Of a stretch of 64,000 nt of DNA, positions 16,679-26,813 are shown piece after piece. Position 1 is the stretch's first letter. Each line of letters begins with the position of its first letter. The DNA is taken from assembly GCF_900101395.1 (NCBI RefSeq), contig NZ_FMZO01000006.1, forward strand, positions 124,001 through 188,000. The letters run 5' to 3'. Source of the DNA: Niabella drilacis (GTDB lineage: Bacteria; Bacteroidota; Bacteroidia; Chitinophagales; Chitinophagaceae). The notes beneath the pieces are model-generated. The model saw only the letters and a program-made list of their open reading frames with translations, was not told where the DNA came from and did not search any database. The translations under genes and the position numbers were made by a program.

Positions 16679-19600
16679 TCAGGCCTCCCCTTTACCCAAT
16701 ACATCCTTATTGACCGTATATTTATTGGCAAAGGGCTTCCGGTATTTTTTAATAAATGCGGAGGGGTTCATTCCAAACTGTTTGCTAAACTGCTCCCGGA
16801 AATAACGCGCATCAAAAATACCCACCGTTGTGGCCACTTCATTTACATTGTAGCCGGTATCAATAAACAGGCGCGCCGCCTTCCGCAAACGGATGAAACG
16901 GATAAAACTATTGAGCGGTTGACCGGAGACGGCTTTAACCCTTTTGGTGATCAATGAATAGCTCATTCCCAACTCCATTGCCAGTTTTTTGCTGTTGAAC
17001 TCCTCATCATCCAGGTGTTCCTCCACAACTTCGATGCATTTTTCGAGGAATTGCCGGTACTTTTCCGGGATCTTTATGTCCTGGTTATCCAGTGTGATGG
17101 CATTATAAAAGTACTGTTGGAGACTGGTCCTGTTTTTAAGCAGCGTGCTTACCCTGGCCAAGAGCAGTTCTTTATCAAAAGGCTTCATGATATAATCATC
17201 CGCCCCCTGCCGGATGCCCTGCAACTTTAATGCGTCACTGGAGGTTCCGGTTAATAAAATAACGGGGATATGGCTCAGACCCGGGTTTTCCTTGATGGCT
17301 TTGCACAGGTCGATCCCATTCAATCCCCCCATCATGATGTCACTGATGATAATATCCGGTAGCAGGTTCTCTGCCTTACGGATCCCTTCCTCAGCACCGG
17401 GGGCTTCATAAACCTGGTAATCCGTATTCAATACCAGGCTTAAATACTCCCTGATCGCGGGATCGTCATCTACTACGAGGATCGACCGTTTATCACTGGC
17501 CAGCAGGGCGCCCGTTTGTTCTGTTACTGAGGAAACCAACTCCCCGGCCTGCTCTTCTGCACCATGAACCATTTCATGCAAAACAGACTGACCGGACACC
17601 ACGTTATGCGATAACTGTTCCTTTGTAAAATGTCCGCTCCCTTTTAATAAGTGCACATGGAACAGCGCGCCCCCTCCTTTCCTGATGCTGTAGCCGATGC
17701 GGCCCTGGTGCGCTTCCGCAAATTGCCGCGCCAGGTACAGGCCAATGCCAAAGCCCGGCTTTATTTCCTTACCACTCTCTTTAGCCTGGTAGAATTTTTC
17801 AAATATCTTATCCGTCGCTTCCGGCGATATACCCGGCCCGTTATCGGATATCCGGATGGATACCGCATTTTCTTCATCAAGAAGCTCCAGCACTACTTCT
17901 CCGCTATGGGGCGCATACTTGAGCGCATTGGACAGCAAGTTGTAAAAAATGATCTCCAGTTTATCTTTATCCCCATAGATCGTGATCACCTTTGGGTCAC
18001 AATAAAAATGGTATTGAATATTCTTTGCCTGGGCCTGCTGTACAAAGCATAAATATACATCCTTACAAAGCGCCACAAGGTCCAGCTTTGCCGGGTATAC
18101 CGTATCCAGCCCGCTTTCCTCGCGTCTGAATAACAGTAACTGGTTGGTTAAACTCAACATGCGCCGCGCATTCCTGTATACGATCTCCAGTTCCCGGTCT
18201 TCCTTTTCCGGTAACAGGTCGCGCTTCTCCAGGATGTCTTTAACCGGGTTAATGATCAGTGTAAGCGGTGTACGGAATTCATGCGAGATGCTGGTAAAGA
18301 ACGAGGCCCTGCGTTCATTCACTTCCCGTTCCCGATCGGCAATGGCTTTCTCTGTTTCTCTTTCGGATTGCTCCAGCGCGCGTTGTGTACGTTCCGTTTC
18401 CAGTTCTGCTGCATATTTTTCATGCTCTGCTTTTTCCAGGGCCAGTTCGGCCAGTCCTTTTTCCCGTTCCGCCTTTTCCTTCTGAACATTCAGCTTCTGA
18501 AGATCCACCTCGTATTGCAACTGGGCCTGTCTTGCGCGGTACCTCAGGTATAAATAAACAAGCGAAATGATCACTGCCACGTACAGCAGGTAGGCCCACC
18601 AGCTCCTGTACCAGGGAGGAAAAACCTTTACCGGGATCGTAATTTCGTTTTTCCAGATCCCATTGCTATCAGTACATTTTACCCGGAAAACATAGTTCCC
18701 CTCCCGTAAATGGGTATAGGTAGCCGTACGCACATTGCCCGAATAATTCCACCCCTTATCCCAACCATCCATCATATAGGCATAAGAGATCTTGTCGGGT
18801 ACGGCATATTCAAGGGCTGCAAAATTGAATGAAAAAACGGCATTGTTGTAGGGCACCGCAATAGCCGCTATATTGCTTCCGCTCATTTTACTGATATACC
18901 CCGGTACCCTTTCCACCGGCCGGCCATCGATCACGATCCCGGTAAAACGTAACGGAACATGGCCGGCCGGCAACCCGATACTGTCCGGAAAAAATACATT
19001 ATACCCCTGTATACCACCAAAGACAAAGGCCCCGGAACGCAGCTTTGTTGCTGCATTAAAATGAAACTGATCACTTTCCAGGCCATCACTGCGGTAATAA
19101 TTCCTGAACGTCCGGTCCTTAATACGAAACCTGGACAAACCGTTAAAGGTCCCCAGCCAGAGGTTCCCTTTATCATCCTGCAAGGTAGAGAAGATGCTGT
19201 TGTTGCTCAGTCCTTCCGAGGTCGTATACCGGGCGGTGACCTTCTGCTGTTTCCTGTCGAACAATACCAGCCCTCCACCTTCCGTGCCCAGCCAAAGATG
19301 CCCCATTCCGTCATCAGTGATCGTACGTATAAACTGGCCGATATAAAAATACTGGTGCCGGCGGTTGACCCGGTCGATCTTTACAAGATCCGTAAGCCCC
19401 CCTCCCCAGAAATCACCCCGGCTGTCTTCCACCAGCGAAAACAGGTCGGAAAGCCTGTCATCAAAGATCTCAAAAACATCTTTTGGCCGGTTGTACCGGT
19501 ACAGGGCTCCAAAATAATTGCCCCTGCGCAAGGCCGACGCCCAAAGGGTCCTGCCTGCATCTTCATAAAATATATTGAATACTTTATTTTCAACACCGGT

Positions 19601-20950
19601 TTTTTCATTAACGGTCCTATACCGCTTAAAACTGTGGCCAGCCGGGATGAACCTGCATATTCCATCGGTATAGGTCGCCAGCCAGATGTTGCCCAGGTGA
19701 TCAATAGTGATATTATTGACATTGTTGCCGGACAACGATGCAGGATCCCGGGGGTTATTCTTATAGTAGGTGATCCGGTTGTTTTTTGCGTCCACCACAT
19801 TGAGCCCGTTATCTTCCGTAGCTACCAGCAGGCCGCCACCCGGAGCTTCACACACAGAGGTAATAAAATTGCCGGACAGGCTGTTCGCATCACCCGGTTC
19901 ATGACTGACCGTTACGAATTTTTCGCGGCCCGGGTCGATAATGTTAATACCCCCGCGCCGGGTACCGATCCAGATCCTTGATGTTTTGTCTACAAACAGG
20001 GAATAGATGCCGCTGCTTGAAAGCTGGCCCCTGCCATCACCGGCAACCAGATAACGGACCTGCCCGGTTACCTTATCGTACACGTTCAAACCACCTCCCA
20101 TTGTGGCTACATAGATATTCCTTTTATGATCCGATTCCAGGGCAATGGCCAGGTTGGCATTTAACCGGGCATTTTCAACGGTAAGGCTTTTTTGTACCTG
20201 GTTGCGGCTTAAATGATACGTATACACCCCGTCGTTACCGGCCAGCCAGATACGATCCCCATCCGGCAGCATGCTGTTCACGTACTGAATGCTGTTATTT
20301 AACAGTTGCAGGGTGCGGCTTTTATAGTTCAGCAGGCAAAGCCCCTTACCCTGAACAAAAACAAGTGTTCTTCCATGCTTATCAAAACAGATGGCCTGCA
20401 CTCCATACTGCCAGGTCTTTTCGCCCGAAGTGCCGGTGAAAGCAACCTGGATAGCGGTTGTTCCGGCCTTCTCACACATCATGAGCCCCTTCAGCTCGGA
20501 AGCGATCAGTACATTGTTATTTGCATCGCATACAACCGTTTTAATAACGTCCCGGTCCAGCCGGATGGATTTATCCTGATCCGTTTTCCGGTAATAAATG
20601 GTTGTAAAATCATCTCTAAAACGGTTCAGCCGGCATACGCCCAAGCGTGTGGCAAGCCAGATGTTGCCCTGATGGTCTTCTGCAATACCATAGATAACAT
20701 CACTCAGCAATGATGTGGTATCCCCGAATTTATTGCGATAGATCTTAAAAGCATACCCGTCGAAACGATTGAGCCCATCCAGTGTGCCAAACCACATAAA
20801 GCCATCCCGGTCCTGATAGATAGAGCGAACCGTTTCATTCGACAAACCCTGCTCCACACCCAGCCTGGCTATATGAGGCTGGGCCACTGCAGCACTGGTC
20901 GTCAGCAGCAAAAAGAGTATCCTGTATATCTTTTTAAACATAAGCAACAA
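16679..20950 (-). CDS. Hybrid two-component system regulator (HTCS) of PUL 1
   Basis: 1423 residues from ATG 20950; ATG 20941 (MFKKIYRIL) is an alternative. Order: signal peptide; a periplasmic double beta-propeller of Reg_prop repeats (DRDGFMWFGTLDGLNRFDG, DHQGNIWLATRLGVCRL and many more, about 25-700); a Y_Y_Y domain (about 700-785); a transmembrane helix (WWAYLLYVAVIISLVYLYLRY); a coiled coil; HisKA with H890 in SHEFRTPLT; HATPase (DNGPGIS); a receiver (SILVVDDD, IIISDIMM, YIMKPF); and a C-terminal AraC-type helix-turn-helix. Such proteins bind PUL-derived oligosaccharides in the periplasm and activate the susC operon. It is encoded in the same direction as PUL 1 but separated from it by the toxin-antitoxin pair and insert. 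Confidence 0.95.
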   Translation of the reverse strand: MLLMFKKIYRILFLLLTTSAAVAQPHIARLGVEQGLSNETVRSIYQDRDGFMWFGTLDGLNRFDGYAFKIYRNKFGDTTSLLSDVIYGIAEDHQGNIWLATRLGVCRLNRFRDDFTTIYYRKTDQDKSIRLDRDVIKTVVCDANNNVLIASELKGLMMCEKAGTTAIQVAFTGTSGEKTWQYGVQAICFDKHGRTLVFVQGKGLCLLNYKSRTLQLLNNSIQYVNSMLPDGDRIWLAGNDGVYTYHLSRNQVQKSLTVENARLNANLAIALESDHKRNIYVATMGGGLNVYDKVTGQVRYLVAGDGRGQLSSSGIYSLFVDKTSRIWIGTRRGGINIIDPGREKFVTVSHEPGDANSLSGNFITSVCEAPGGGLLVATEDNGLNVVDAKNNRITYYKNNPRDPASLSGNNVNNITIDHLGNIWLATYTDGICRFIPAGHSFKRYRTVNEKTGVENKVFNIFYEDAGRTLWASALRRGNYFGALYRYNRPKDVFEIFDDRLSDLFSLVEDSRGDFWGGGLTDLVKIDRVNRRHQYFYIGQFIRTITDDGMGHLWLGTEGGGLVLFDRKQQKVTARYTTSEGLSNNSIFSTLQDDKGNLWLGTFNGLSRFRIKDRTFRNYYRSDGLESDQFHFNAATKLRSGAFVFGGIQGYNVFFPDSIGLPAGHVPLRFTGIVIDGRPVERVPGYISKMSGSNIAAIAVPYNNAVFSFNFAALEYAVPDKISYAYMMDGWDKGWNYSGNVRTATYTHLREGNYVFRVKCTDSNGIWKNEITIPVKVFPPWYRSWWAYLLYVAVIISLVYLYLRYRARQAQLQYEVDLQKLNVQKEKAEREKGLAELALEKAEHEKYAAELETERTQRALEQSERETEKAIADREREVNERRASFFTSISHEFRTPLTLIINPVKDILEKRDLLPEKEDRELEIVYRNARRMLSLTNQLLLFRREESGLDTVYPAKLDLVALCKDVYLCFVQQAQAKNIQYHFYCDPKVITIYGDKDKLEIIFYNLLSNALKYAPHSGEVVLELLDEENAVSIRISDNGPGISPEATDKIFEKFYQAKESGKEIKPGFGIGLYLARQFAEAHQGRIGYSIRKGGGALFHVHLLKGSGHFTKEQLSHNVVSGQSVLHEMVHGAEEQAGELVSSVTEQTGALLASDKRSILVVDDDPAIREYLSLVLNTDYQVYEAPGAEEGIRKAENLLPDIIISDIMMGGLNGIDLCKAIKENPGLSHIPVILLTGTSSDALKLQGIRQGADDYIMKPFDKELLLARVSTLLKNRTSLQQYFYNAITLDNQDIKIPEKYRQFLEKCIEVVEEHLDDEEFNSKKLAMELGMSYSLITKRVKAVSGQPLNSFIRFIRLRKAARLFIDTGYNVNEVATTVGIFDARYFREQFSKQFGMNPSAFIKKYRKPFANKYTVNKDVLGKGEA

Positions 20951-21094
20951 GCAAATATAACAGACTCATCAACAGCCCGGATACCTGAACAGCGCAAATT
21001 CCCCGGGGGAAGCGCTTTAATCCGTTTAATTAATTGTATATAAGACATTTATTAATTTTCGGAAAATTCCGTCTCCGGGCTTCAATGCCGGCAC

Positions 21095-22414
21095 TTATAT
21101 CAATACATTCAGCAGTAATACGCCCAGCAGACCGGCGATCCCGATAATGGATTCCATCACCGTCCAGGTACGGAAAGTGTCCCCGATGGAAAGACCAAGG
21201 TATTCTTTAAACATCCAGAAACCCGTATCATTTACATGCGAGCACATCAGGCTTCCGGCGCCTATGGAAAGTACCATCAGCTCCGGCTTTACATGCATGG
21301 ATGCGATCAGGGGTTGTACGATACCGGCTGCGGTAAGTCCGGCTACGGTGGCCGACCCCACAGCAATACGGATGAGGGTGGCCACCAGCCAGCCAAGGAA
21401 TAAAGGAGCCATTGAAGTACCCAGGAAAAAATGTGTTATAGCATCGGCAGTCTTACTCTGGATGAGCACTTCCTTAAGCGCGCCCCCGGCGGCTATGACC
21501 AGCACAATGGTAGCAATGGCATTGATGGACCCGCTGGTCCGGTCCATTAATACTTTTATGGAGGTTCCGCGGAATACACCGAGGAACAGCAGGGCACAGA
21601 GCACCGCAATCAGCATGGCCATTCCCGGGTCCCCTGCAAAATGCAGTACACGGACCAAACCGGATGCAGTCTGATCATCAACTGTGGAAGCTATAGCTGA
21701 GGCCGCCATCAGCAATACCGGTATCAGCGCGGTGAACAGACTGATCCCAAAACCGGGCAACGATTGCCCCATGGGCTGCTCACTGCCAAAGATACCCGGC
21801 GGCGGGGCTGTTCTTATTTTTTTTATAAACTCCGGGAAGATCATACCAGCCAGGAGCAATGCAGGCAGGGCAACGCATAACCCATACAATAAGGTTTTGC
21901 CCAGATCAGCCTTAAATAAAACAGCAATGGCCGTTGGACCGGGGTGCGGCGGCAGAAACCCGTGTGTAATAGAAAGCGGAGCCGCCATGGCAATGGCCAG
22001 GTAGGCCAGGGGCAGGGCGGTTTGTTTTGCCACTACAAATACAAGGGGGATCAATACAATGAATCCCGCATTATAAAACAGGGCCAGCCCCACGGCAAAC
22101 CCTGTTATCGCCAGGGCGATCTTTGCCCGGGCCGGGCCAAATGTACGGATCAGGCCATTGCAGATCTGTTGTGTTGCCCCGGTTTCGGTGAGCAGCGCTC
22201 CCAGGAGCACTCCCAGTCCTAAAACAAGGATCAACGACCCCAGTGTGTCACCGATACCTTTGTTAACAGCCGTAACCAGCTGCATCGGTTCCATTCCGTT
22301 TCCCAAACCAATAAGGAGCGCCACCACAATAAGGGAGATAAAGGCATTGAGCTTTGCGGCTGTGATCAGCAGCAACAGCAACAGGATTCCAAGTATCAGG
22401 ATCAACAGGGCCAT
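21095..22414 (-). CDS. gntP: GntP-family gluconate:H+ symporter
   Basis: 439 residues, almost entirely hydrophobic, with about 12-14 membrane segments. The N-terminal LNAFISLIVVALLIGLGNGMEPMQLVTAVNKGIGDTLGSLILVLGLGVLLG and the PLSITHGFLPPHPGPTAIA motif are hallmarks of the GntP/GntT family. The C-terminal GAGSLMCSHVNDTGFWMFKEYLGLS is also typical. It carries gluconate or a related sugar acid across the inner membrane. Its gene follows gluconokinase by 62 bp in the same direction, so the two form a gluconate uptake and activation unit. Specificity for gluconate is supported by the kinase neighbour, not by a defined residue. Confidence 0.93.
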   Translation of the reverse strand: MALLILILGILLLLLLITAAKLNAFISLIVVALLIGLGNGMEPMQLVTAVNKGIGDTLGSLILVLGLGVLLGALLTETGATQQICNGLIRTFGPARAKIALAITGFAVGLALFYNAGFIVLIPLVFVVAKQTALPLAYLAIAMAAPLSITHGFLPPHPGPTAIAVLFKADLGKTLLYGLCVALPALLLAGMIFPEFIKKIRTAPPPGIFGSEQPMGQSLPGFGISLFTALIPVLLMAASAIASTVDDQTASGLVRVLHFAGDPGMAMLIAVLCALLFLGVFRGTSIKVLMDRTSGSINAIATIVLVIAAGGALKEVLIQSKTADAITHFFLGTSMAPLFLGWLVATLIRIAVGSATVAGLTAAGIVQPLIASMHVKPELMVLSIGAGSLMCSHVNDTGFWMFKEYLGLSIGDTFRTWTVMESIIGIAGLLGVLLLNVLI

Positions 22415-22476
22415 GGCAAGTATTTACAGATACCGAAAATACGGTTATTGTGACAAATGGAGCAGATCCGGGACCG

Positions 22477-22986
22477 CTAAAATCCGTGCTGTATCAACAG
22501 GGTCCGGATCTGCTCCAGCTCCCCGGGAAGATCCGTTATGGGAACAGTAATACAATCCGTTTCTGTTTCCGCAGGCTCTTCCAGGGCTTCAAACTGGCTC
22601 TGCAGCAATCCCGCCGGCATAAAATGTCCCTGTCTTGCACCGAGTAATGCACCCACCTGGCGGGGATCTCCTTTCAGATACAAAAACAAAATATCGACGC
22701 CGTTCCGTAACACCTCCCGGTATCGCTGCCTGAGGGCAGAACAGGCCACCACCACGGAGATACCTGCCGCATTCAGTTCCGTCATTTCCTGGTGGATACG
22801 TGAGAGCCAGCCCCGGCGATCTTCGTCCGTTAAGGGCGTACCGGAGCGCATTTTTTCGATATTGGCAACGGGATGCAGGTCGTCCCCATCAATAAACCGG
22901 CACCCGCACATTTCAGCCACCGCTTTGCCAACCGTGGTCTTACCACTGCCGGATACGCCCATTATAATGATCGATCTGCCTGTCAT
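22477..22986 (-). CDS. gntK: Gluconokinase
   Basis: The ATG at 22986 (MTGRSIIIMG) is preferred because it places the Walker A loop GVSGSGKTT about ten residues in, as is usual; a longer frame begins at 23016. About 169 residues, typical of GntK/IdnK. RFIDGDDLHPVANIEKMRSGTPLTDEDRRGWL is the family signature, and VVACSALRQRYREVLR and GHFMPAGLLQSQFEALEEP follow as expected. It phosphorylates gluconate to 6-phosphogluconate in the cytoplasm, feeding the pentose phosphate or Entner-Doudoroff pathway. It lies between the STN-type receptor and the gluconate permease. Confidence 0.96.
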   Translation of the reverse strand: MTGRSIIIMGVSGSGKTTVGKAVAEMCGCRFIDGDDLHPVANIEKMRSGTPLTDEDRRGWLSRIHQEMTELNAAGISVVVACSALRQRYREVLRNGVDILFLYLKGDPRQVGALLGARQGHFMPAGLLQSQFEALEEPAETETDCITVPITDLPGELEQIRTLLIQHGF

Positions 22987-23052
22987 AATTCCGGCTACTA
23001 AGATAAGCCCTATCATTCAAAATTCCTCCGATGCAGCGGCCGCAATTCCGGA

Positions 23053-25707
23053 TCAGATCCGGCTTTTTTCCTCCTCTGCGCTCTGTTCTACTTTCTTATC
23101 CCTGATCTTCTTTCCGGCGTTCAGCAGGTAGCTTACAGAAACACCCACCGTACGGGTCGGGCGTTTCTGATAAAAGTCGATCCGGACACCATCATAGGTC
23201 GTTAATGATTTTTCGCGGAAGGTGTTGAACAGGTCGGTCAGATTCAGCCGCAGGCGCAGTTTGTTATCAAGTAACTTTTTGCCAAAGGAGAGGTCTGTAA
23301 TAAACATCGAAGCGTTGCGGGTGTTGCCGGAAATGTACGGAGAGCTGTATACGGTAGACAAGTTAATGTCAAAATTCTTCTTGAGGGTGAATGCCTGGTA
23401 ACTATTCAGGTAAAACGCAGTTTGAGCCAGCTGAAAATCACCAATAGCATAGGCAGTGTGAAAAAGACCGGAGTAGATATTAGCCGTCCACCATTTGCTG
23501 ATCTTCACCGGGGCATATACGGAGCCCCCATACGAGGTACGGTATTTAAAATTACGCGTCTGGTATTCGATCACTCCGTTGTCCTGGGGGGCAGCAAACT
23601 CTGCAATGATATTATTGGTACGCTGGTATTGCAGGTTGAACATATATCCTTTCCAGAAATTATAGCCCAGCTTATAGTTATCGGAATATTCCGGTAGCAG
23701 GTCCGGGTTACCCACCACAACAGAATAATCACCAATGCGGAGCCGGAAGGGGTTCAGGTCGCTGAACTGCGGCCGGCGGATCCGCCGGCTATAGCTAAAG
23801 GACAGGGAAGCCGGAACCGGTTTATCATTGAGCTGCTGTAATAAAAACACCGAAGGAAACAGGTTCAGGTACCTCCGGGTAAATTGTTGCTCCGAGGTAA
23901 CATTGTTGCCCTTCATATAGGTTTCCTCTGCCCGCAGCCCCAGTTTAACACTGGTATGTTTTACGGATGTTTCCATAGCCGTGTAGCCCATCAGCAGGTT
24001 CTCATCATATACAAACCGGTTACTGGCGTCCTGGTTGATCAACCATCCATTGTTTGCAAAATATTCGGTAGTGGTGGTATTATCCCTCCGGGCGGTTACA
24101 TATTTTGCACCCGCCTGTAACTTAGTGCGTGTGGTCAGGTATTTGAGATAGTCGGCCTGACCGCTGTAGATCCCTGTGTTGCTGGGATAACTGTTCCTGT
24201 AAAGCGTATCCATCAACGGATCCGTATAGCGGGAGGCCACCTGCATATTTTCTTCCTTTCCCCCGTTCACATAATCCGCAAGGATCTTAAATACCGAGCC
24301 CAGGGTATCCATCCGGTAACTGTAGTTTAACGTAGCGGTTGTAAGTCCGGGCTTACGGCTCCAGTCGGTAACCGAGGCCCCGGTTACAACATCCCCCGCA
24401 CCATCATTTAATGTAATACCTGTTTTAAAATTCCGTAAAAGGTTTATAACCGTTGTACCCGCCTGGAAGCTCAGGGATTGTTGATCAGAAATATCATAGG
24501 CCATCCCCGCCTGGTAGCTGGTCTGCCGGTTATTGTTCACCCGGTCCGTAATGCCATCATAGGAGCGGTTATCCTGATAGGTATTGATCGTTCGTGCATA
24601 GTATACCTGTTCCTCTTTTGACAGGGAACCGTTTCCAAAAAGATACAAACGCTTTATCTTATATTGCGCCGAAATACCGGCAGACAGGTACGGTTTTCCT
24701 TTCTGCTGTTTATATACCGCCGTACCCTGCCCTGTAAAGCCTTCGTCCCTTGCTTTTTTCAGCACAATATGCACGATGCCGCCGGTACCCGATGCCTCAT
24801 ATTCAGCCGGCGGATTGGCGATCACTTCAATCTTTTTAATGTTCTCGGAGCGGATGGTTCGCAGGTATTCTGCCAGGTCGGAGGCAGCCATGCGCTGCAC
24901 CACGTCATTGATCATGACCGTTACCGGTCCGTTCCCCTGGATCCTGATTCCCCCGTTGGGATCTACCCATATACCGGGTGCCTTTTGCAATACTTCCAGC
25001 GCGTTATTTCCGTCCGCCAGCGGCGTGCCTTCAACATTAACGATATAGCGATCGGCTTTTCTCTCCACCAATGGCCTGGAGGCCGCAACAGTTACGTTGT
25101 TCATGGTGCTTTTATCTTTCTCCAACAGGACCGGTTTCAACCGCAGTGTGTCTGAGAATACGATCGTAACGAGAACCGGCCGGTAACCAACCGAGGACAC
25201 CTGCACCCGGTATTCTTTACCAGGCTCAAACGGGTAATGCATCCGGAACCGGCCATCATCCCCTCCGGCAGTTCCCGAGAGCATCACACCGTCATTGATC
25301 AGGGTTACCGAAGCATAAGGCACCGGCTTCTGCTCCGCGTTGATGACCAGCCCCTCCATCGTCCTCAGGTCCTGCTGTTCGTTCCGACGTTGCTCCCGGA
25401 TCGCCGCACTTCCGATAATAATAAGATTACCCGGCTGACTGGTATAGAATAGTCCGTTGGGAACAAGAATGCGGTTCAGGATCTCCGATACCGGCAGCCG
25501 GCGCGCCTGAACGGAAGCCTTCATTGAATCCAAGACCACTTCGTCGCTGTAGATCATTTTGTATCCGCTTAACTGCTGCAACTGATCTAACACTGTTTTA
25601 AGCGGCTGATCCCGTGCGACAACAGAGATCTTCCTGTTTTGAGCATGCGCCGATGCGCACCATACCATCATTATAAAAATAAAAAAGCGACTCCCTGCCA
25701 ATTTCAT
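23053..25707 (-). CDS. TonB-dependent receptor with N-terminal STN domain
   Basis: The ATG at 25707 begins MKLAGSRFFIFIMMVWCASAHA, a clear signal peptide; the longer frame adds unlikely residues. The order is an STN (secretin/TonB N-terminal) signalling domain (about 30-100), a CarboxypepD_reg-like domain (about 115-195), a plug (RKADRYIVNVEGTPLADGNNALEVLQKAPGIWVD, with IEVIANPPAEYEASGTGGIVHIVLKK) and an OMP_b-brl_3-type barrel to the end. The STN domain signals to a FecR anti-sigma factor on ligand binding. The fecR-like and ECF sigma genes lie directly upstream in the same direction. The barrel is not of the SusC class and no SusD is adjacent. The ligand is unknown; the gluconate genes downstream hint at a sugar acid. 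Confidence 0.9.
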   Translation of the reverse strand: MKLAGSRFFIFIMMVWCASAHAQNRKISVVARDQPLKTVLDQLQQLSGYKMIYSDEVVLDSMKASVQARRLPVSEILNRILVPNGLFYTSQPGNLIIIGSAAIREQRRNEQQDLRTMEGLVINAEQKPVPYASVTLINDGVMLSGTAGGDDGRFRMHYPFEPGKEYRVQVSSVGYRPVLVTIVFSDTLRLKPVLLEKDKSTMNNVTVAASRPLVERKADRYIVNVEGTPLADGNNALEVLQKAPGIWVDPNGGIRIQGNGPVTVMINDVVQRMAASDLAEYLRTIRSENIKKIEVIANPPAEYEASGTGGIVHIVLKKARDEGFTGQGTAVYKQQKGKPYLSAGISAQYKIKRLYLFGNGSLSKEEQVYYARTINTYQDNRSYDGITDRVNNNRQTSYQAGMAYDISDQQSLSFQAGTTVINLLRNFKTGITLNDGAGDVVTGASVTDWSRKPGLTTATLNYSYRMDTLGSVFKILADYVNGGKEENMQVASRYTDPLMDTLYRNSYPSNTGIYSGQADYLKYLTTRTKLQAGAKYVTARRDNTTTTEYFANNGWLINQDASNRFVYDENLLMGYTAMETSVKHTSVKLGLRAEETYMKGNNVTSEQQFTRRYLNLFPSVFLLQQLNDKPVPASLSFSYSRRIRRPQFSDLNPFRLRIGDYSVVVGNPDLLPEYSDNYKLGYNFWKGYMFNLQYQRTNNIIAEFAAPQDNGVIEYQTRNFKYRTSYGGSVYAPVKISKWWTANIYSGLFHTAYAIGDFQLAQTAFYLNSYQAFTLKKNFDINLSTVYSSPYISGNTRNASMFITDLSFGKKLLDNKLRLRLNLTDLFNTFREKSLTTYDGVRIDFYQKRPTRTVGVSVSYLLNAGKKIRDKKVEQSAEEEKSRI

Positions 25708-25766
25708 GACGTTTACATATCTGTTATACGCCTCCTTTTGCAAATTGTTACAACGCGGCCTGCAGA

Positions 25767-26759
25767 TCACTGTATGGTTACTTTTTTTTCTTCGATCTTA
25801 TAGCTGAACGGATATGCCATCCGCAATGCTTCCAGTCCCGCGGCCAGGCTTTCATTAACAAATACGCCGCTAAACCGCTTTTCTTTCAATGCCGCTGTTT
25901 TTATTTCGATGGTTACACCATATTTTTTCTCAAGCTTCAAAACGATCTGTTGCAATGATTCTTTTCTGAAAACCAGCGAATCATCTTTCCAATGCATTTG
26001 CTGTTCCTGCTCCCGGCTTACCGAATCTACACTAAACTGCACCATGCCCCCCGCGCTATTAGGCACCCGTAACCACTGCCGGGGTTTCAGCAGCACTTTA
26101 TCGGTAAGACTGCCCCTTCTTGATACTTCTACCGATCCGCGCAGCAATATCACGCTGATATCGGGGTTATCTTTATAGGCATTCACACCAAAAGCAGTGC
26201 CTTTTACTTCTACCATAAGGGGCCCGGCCAGCACCTGCAGCGGTATTTTCCGGTTCTCTGCCACATCAAAAAAGGCTTCGCCCTGCAGCACGATCTTGCG
26301 CTTTTCTTCCCCAAAACCGGTATTATATTCCAGAGTGGAATGATAGTTCAGGGTTACCTGTGTACCATCCGGCAATGTCGTATACAATTTCTTATTTGTC
26401 GTACTTAATGTCAGCATCCGATCCTCCTTTACCTGTTTATTCGTATAGCGTATAAAAACGATCAGCCCGGCAGCCAGTAACAAAACAGCAGCCGTCCTCA
26501 ACAACGGAAGCGGCAGCCACCGCTTTTGCTGCGGTACGATCGGTTCGTCGGCCCCGATACGTTTCCAGATGGCAGAAAGCCGCCCTTCCATACCGGGTTT
26601 CACCGCCGGGTGGCGATCATCAGCGACGGCGATCGCCTCATAAAGTTGCCGGTATTCCCTGTTCTCTTTCATACCCTCTTCGAACGCTTCCCGATCCCCC
26701 GGTGAAAGTTCATTTCTCATCTTCTTTGATAACAAGGCTAAAAATTGTTCCCTGTTCAT
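25767..26759 (-). CDS. FecR-family anti-sigma factor
   Basis: 330 residues. A cytoplasmic N-terminal segment (about 1-85) binds the sigma factor. One transmembrane helix follows (LLRTAAVLLLAAGLIVFIRY, about 88-108). The periplasmic FecR domain is TTNKKLYTTLPDGTQVTLNYHSTLEYN, GEAFFDVAENRKIPLQVLAGPLMVEVKGTAFGVNAY, and a DUF4974-like C-terminal domain follows (about 260-330; VLKLEKKYGVTIEIK, GLEALRMAYPFSYKIEEKKVTI). It sits between the ECF sigma gene and the STN receptor gene, the standard order of this regulatory cascade. Confidence 0.95.
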   Translation of the reverse strand: MNREQFLALLSKKMRNELSPGDREAFEEGMKENREYRQLYEAIAVADDRHPAVKPGMEGRLSAIWKRIGADEPIVPQQKRWLPLPLLRTAAVLLLAAGLIVFIRYTNKQVKEDRMLTLSTTNKKLYTTLPDGTQVTLNYHSTLEYNTGFGEEKRKIVLQGEAFFDVAENRKIPLQVLAGPLMVEVKGTAFGVNAYKDNPDISVILLRGSVEVSRRGSLTDKVLLKPRQWLRVPNSAGGMVQFSVDSVSREQEQQMHWKDDSLVFRKESLQQIVLKLEKKYGVTIEIKTAALKEKRFSGVFVNESLAAGLEALRMAYPFSYKIEEKKVTIQ

Positions 26760-26813
26760 ATCATTTATGCTCTATTTTATAAGACAAAAAAAACAGCCCG
26801 TATACTCATCGCC

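Noticed and set aside
18959-19981. Open frame of 340 codons on the plus strand
   Set aside because: It is antisense to the beta-propeller of the hybrid regulator. Its composition follows from the GC-rich opposite strand, and no domain is visible.
20952-20959. TATATTTG on the minus strand just before the hybrid regulator
   Set aside because: It fits the -7 consensus but would start transcription at or inside the first codons, and no TTG lies 19 bp upstream. Probably chance.
22538-23131. Plus-strand frame of 197 codons over gluconokinase
   Set aside because: It is a mirror of the gntK coding strand, serine-rich without any motif, and overlaps the end of the receptor gene.
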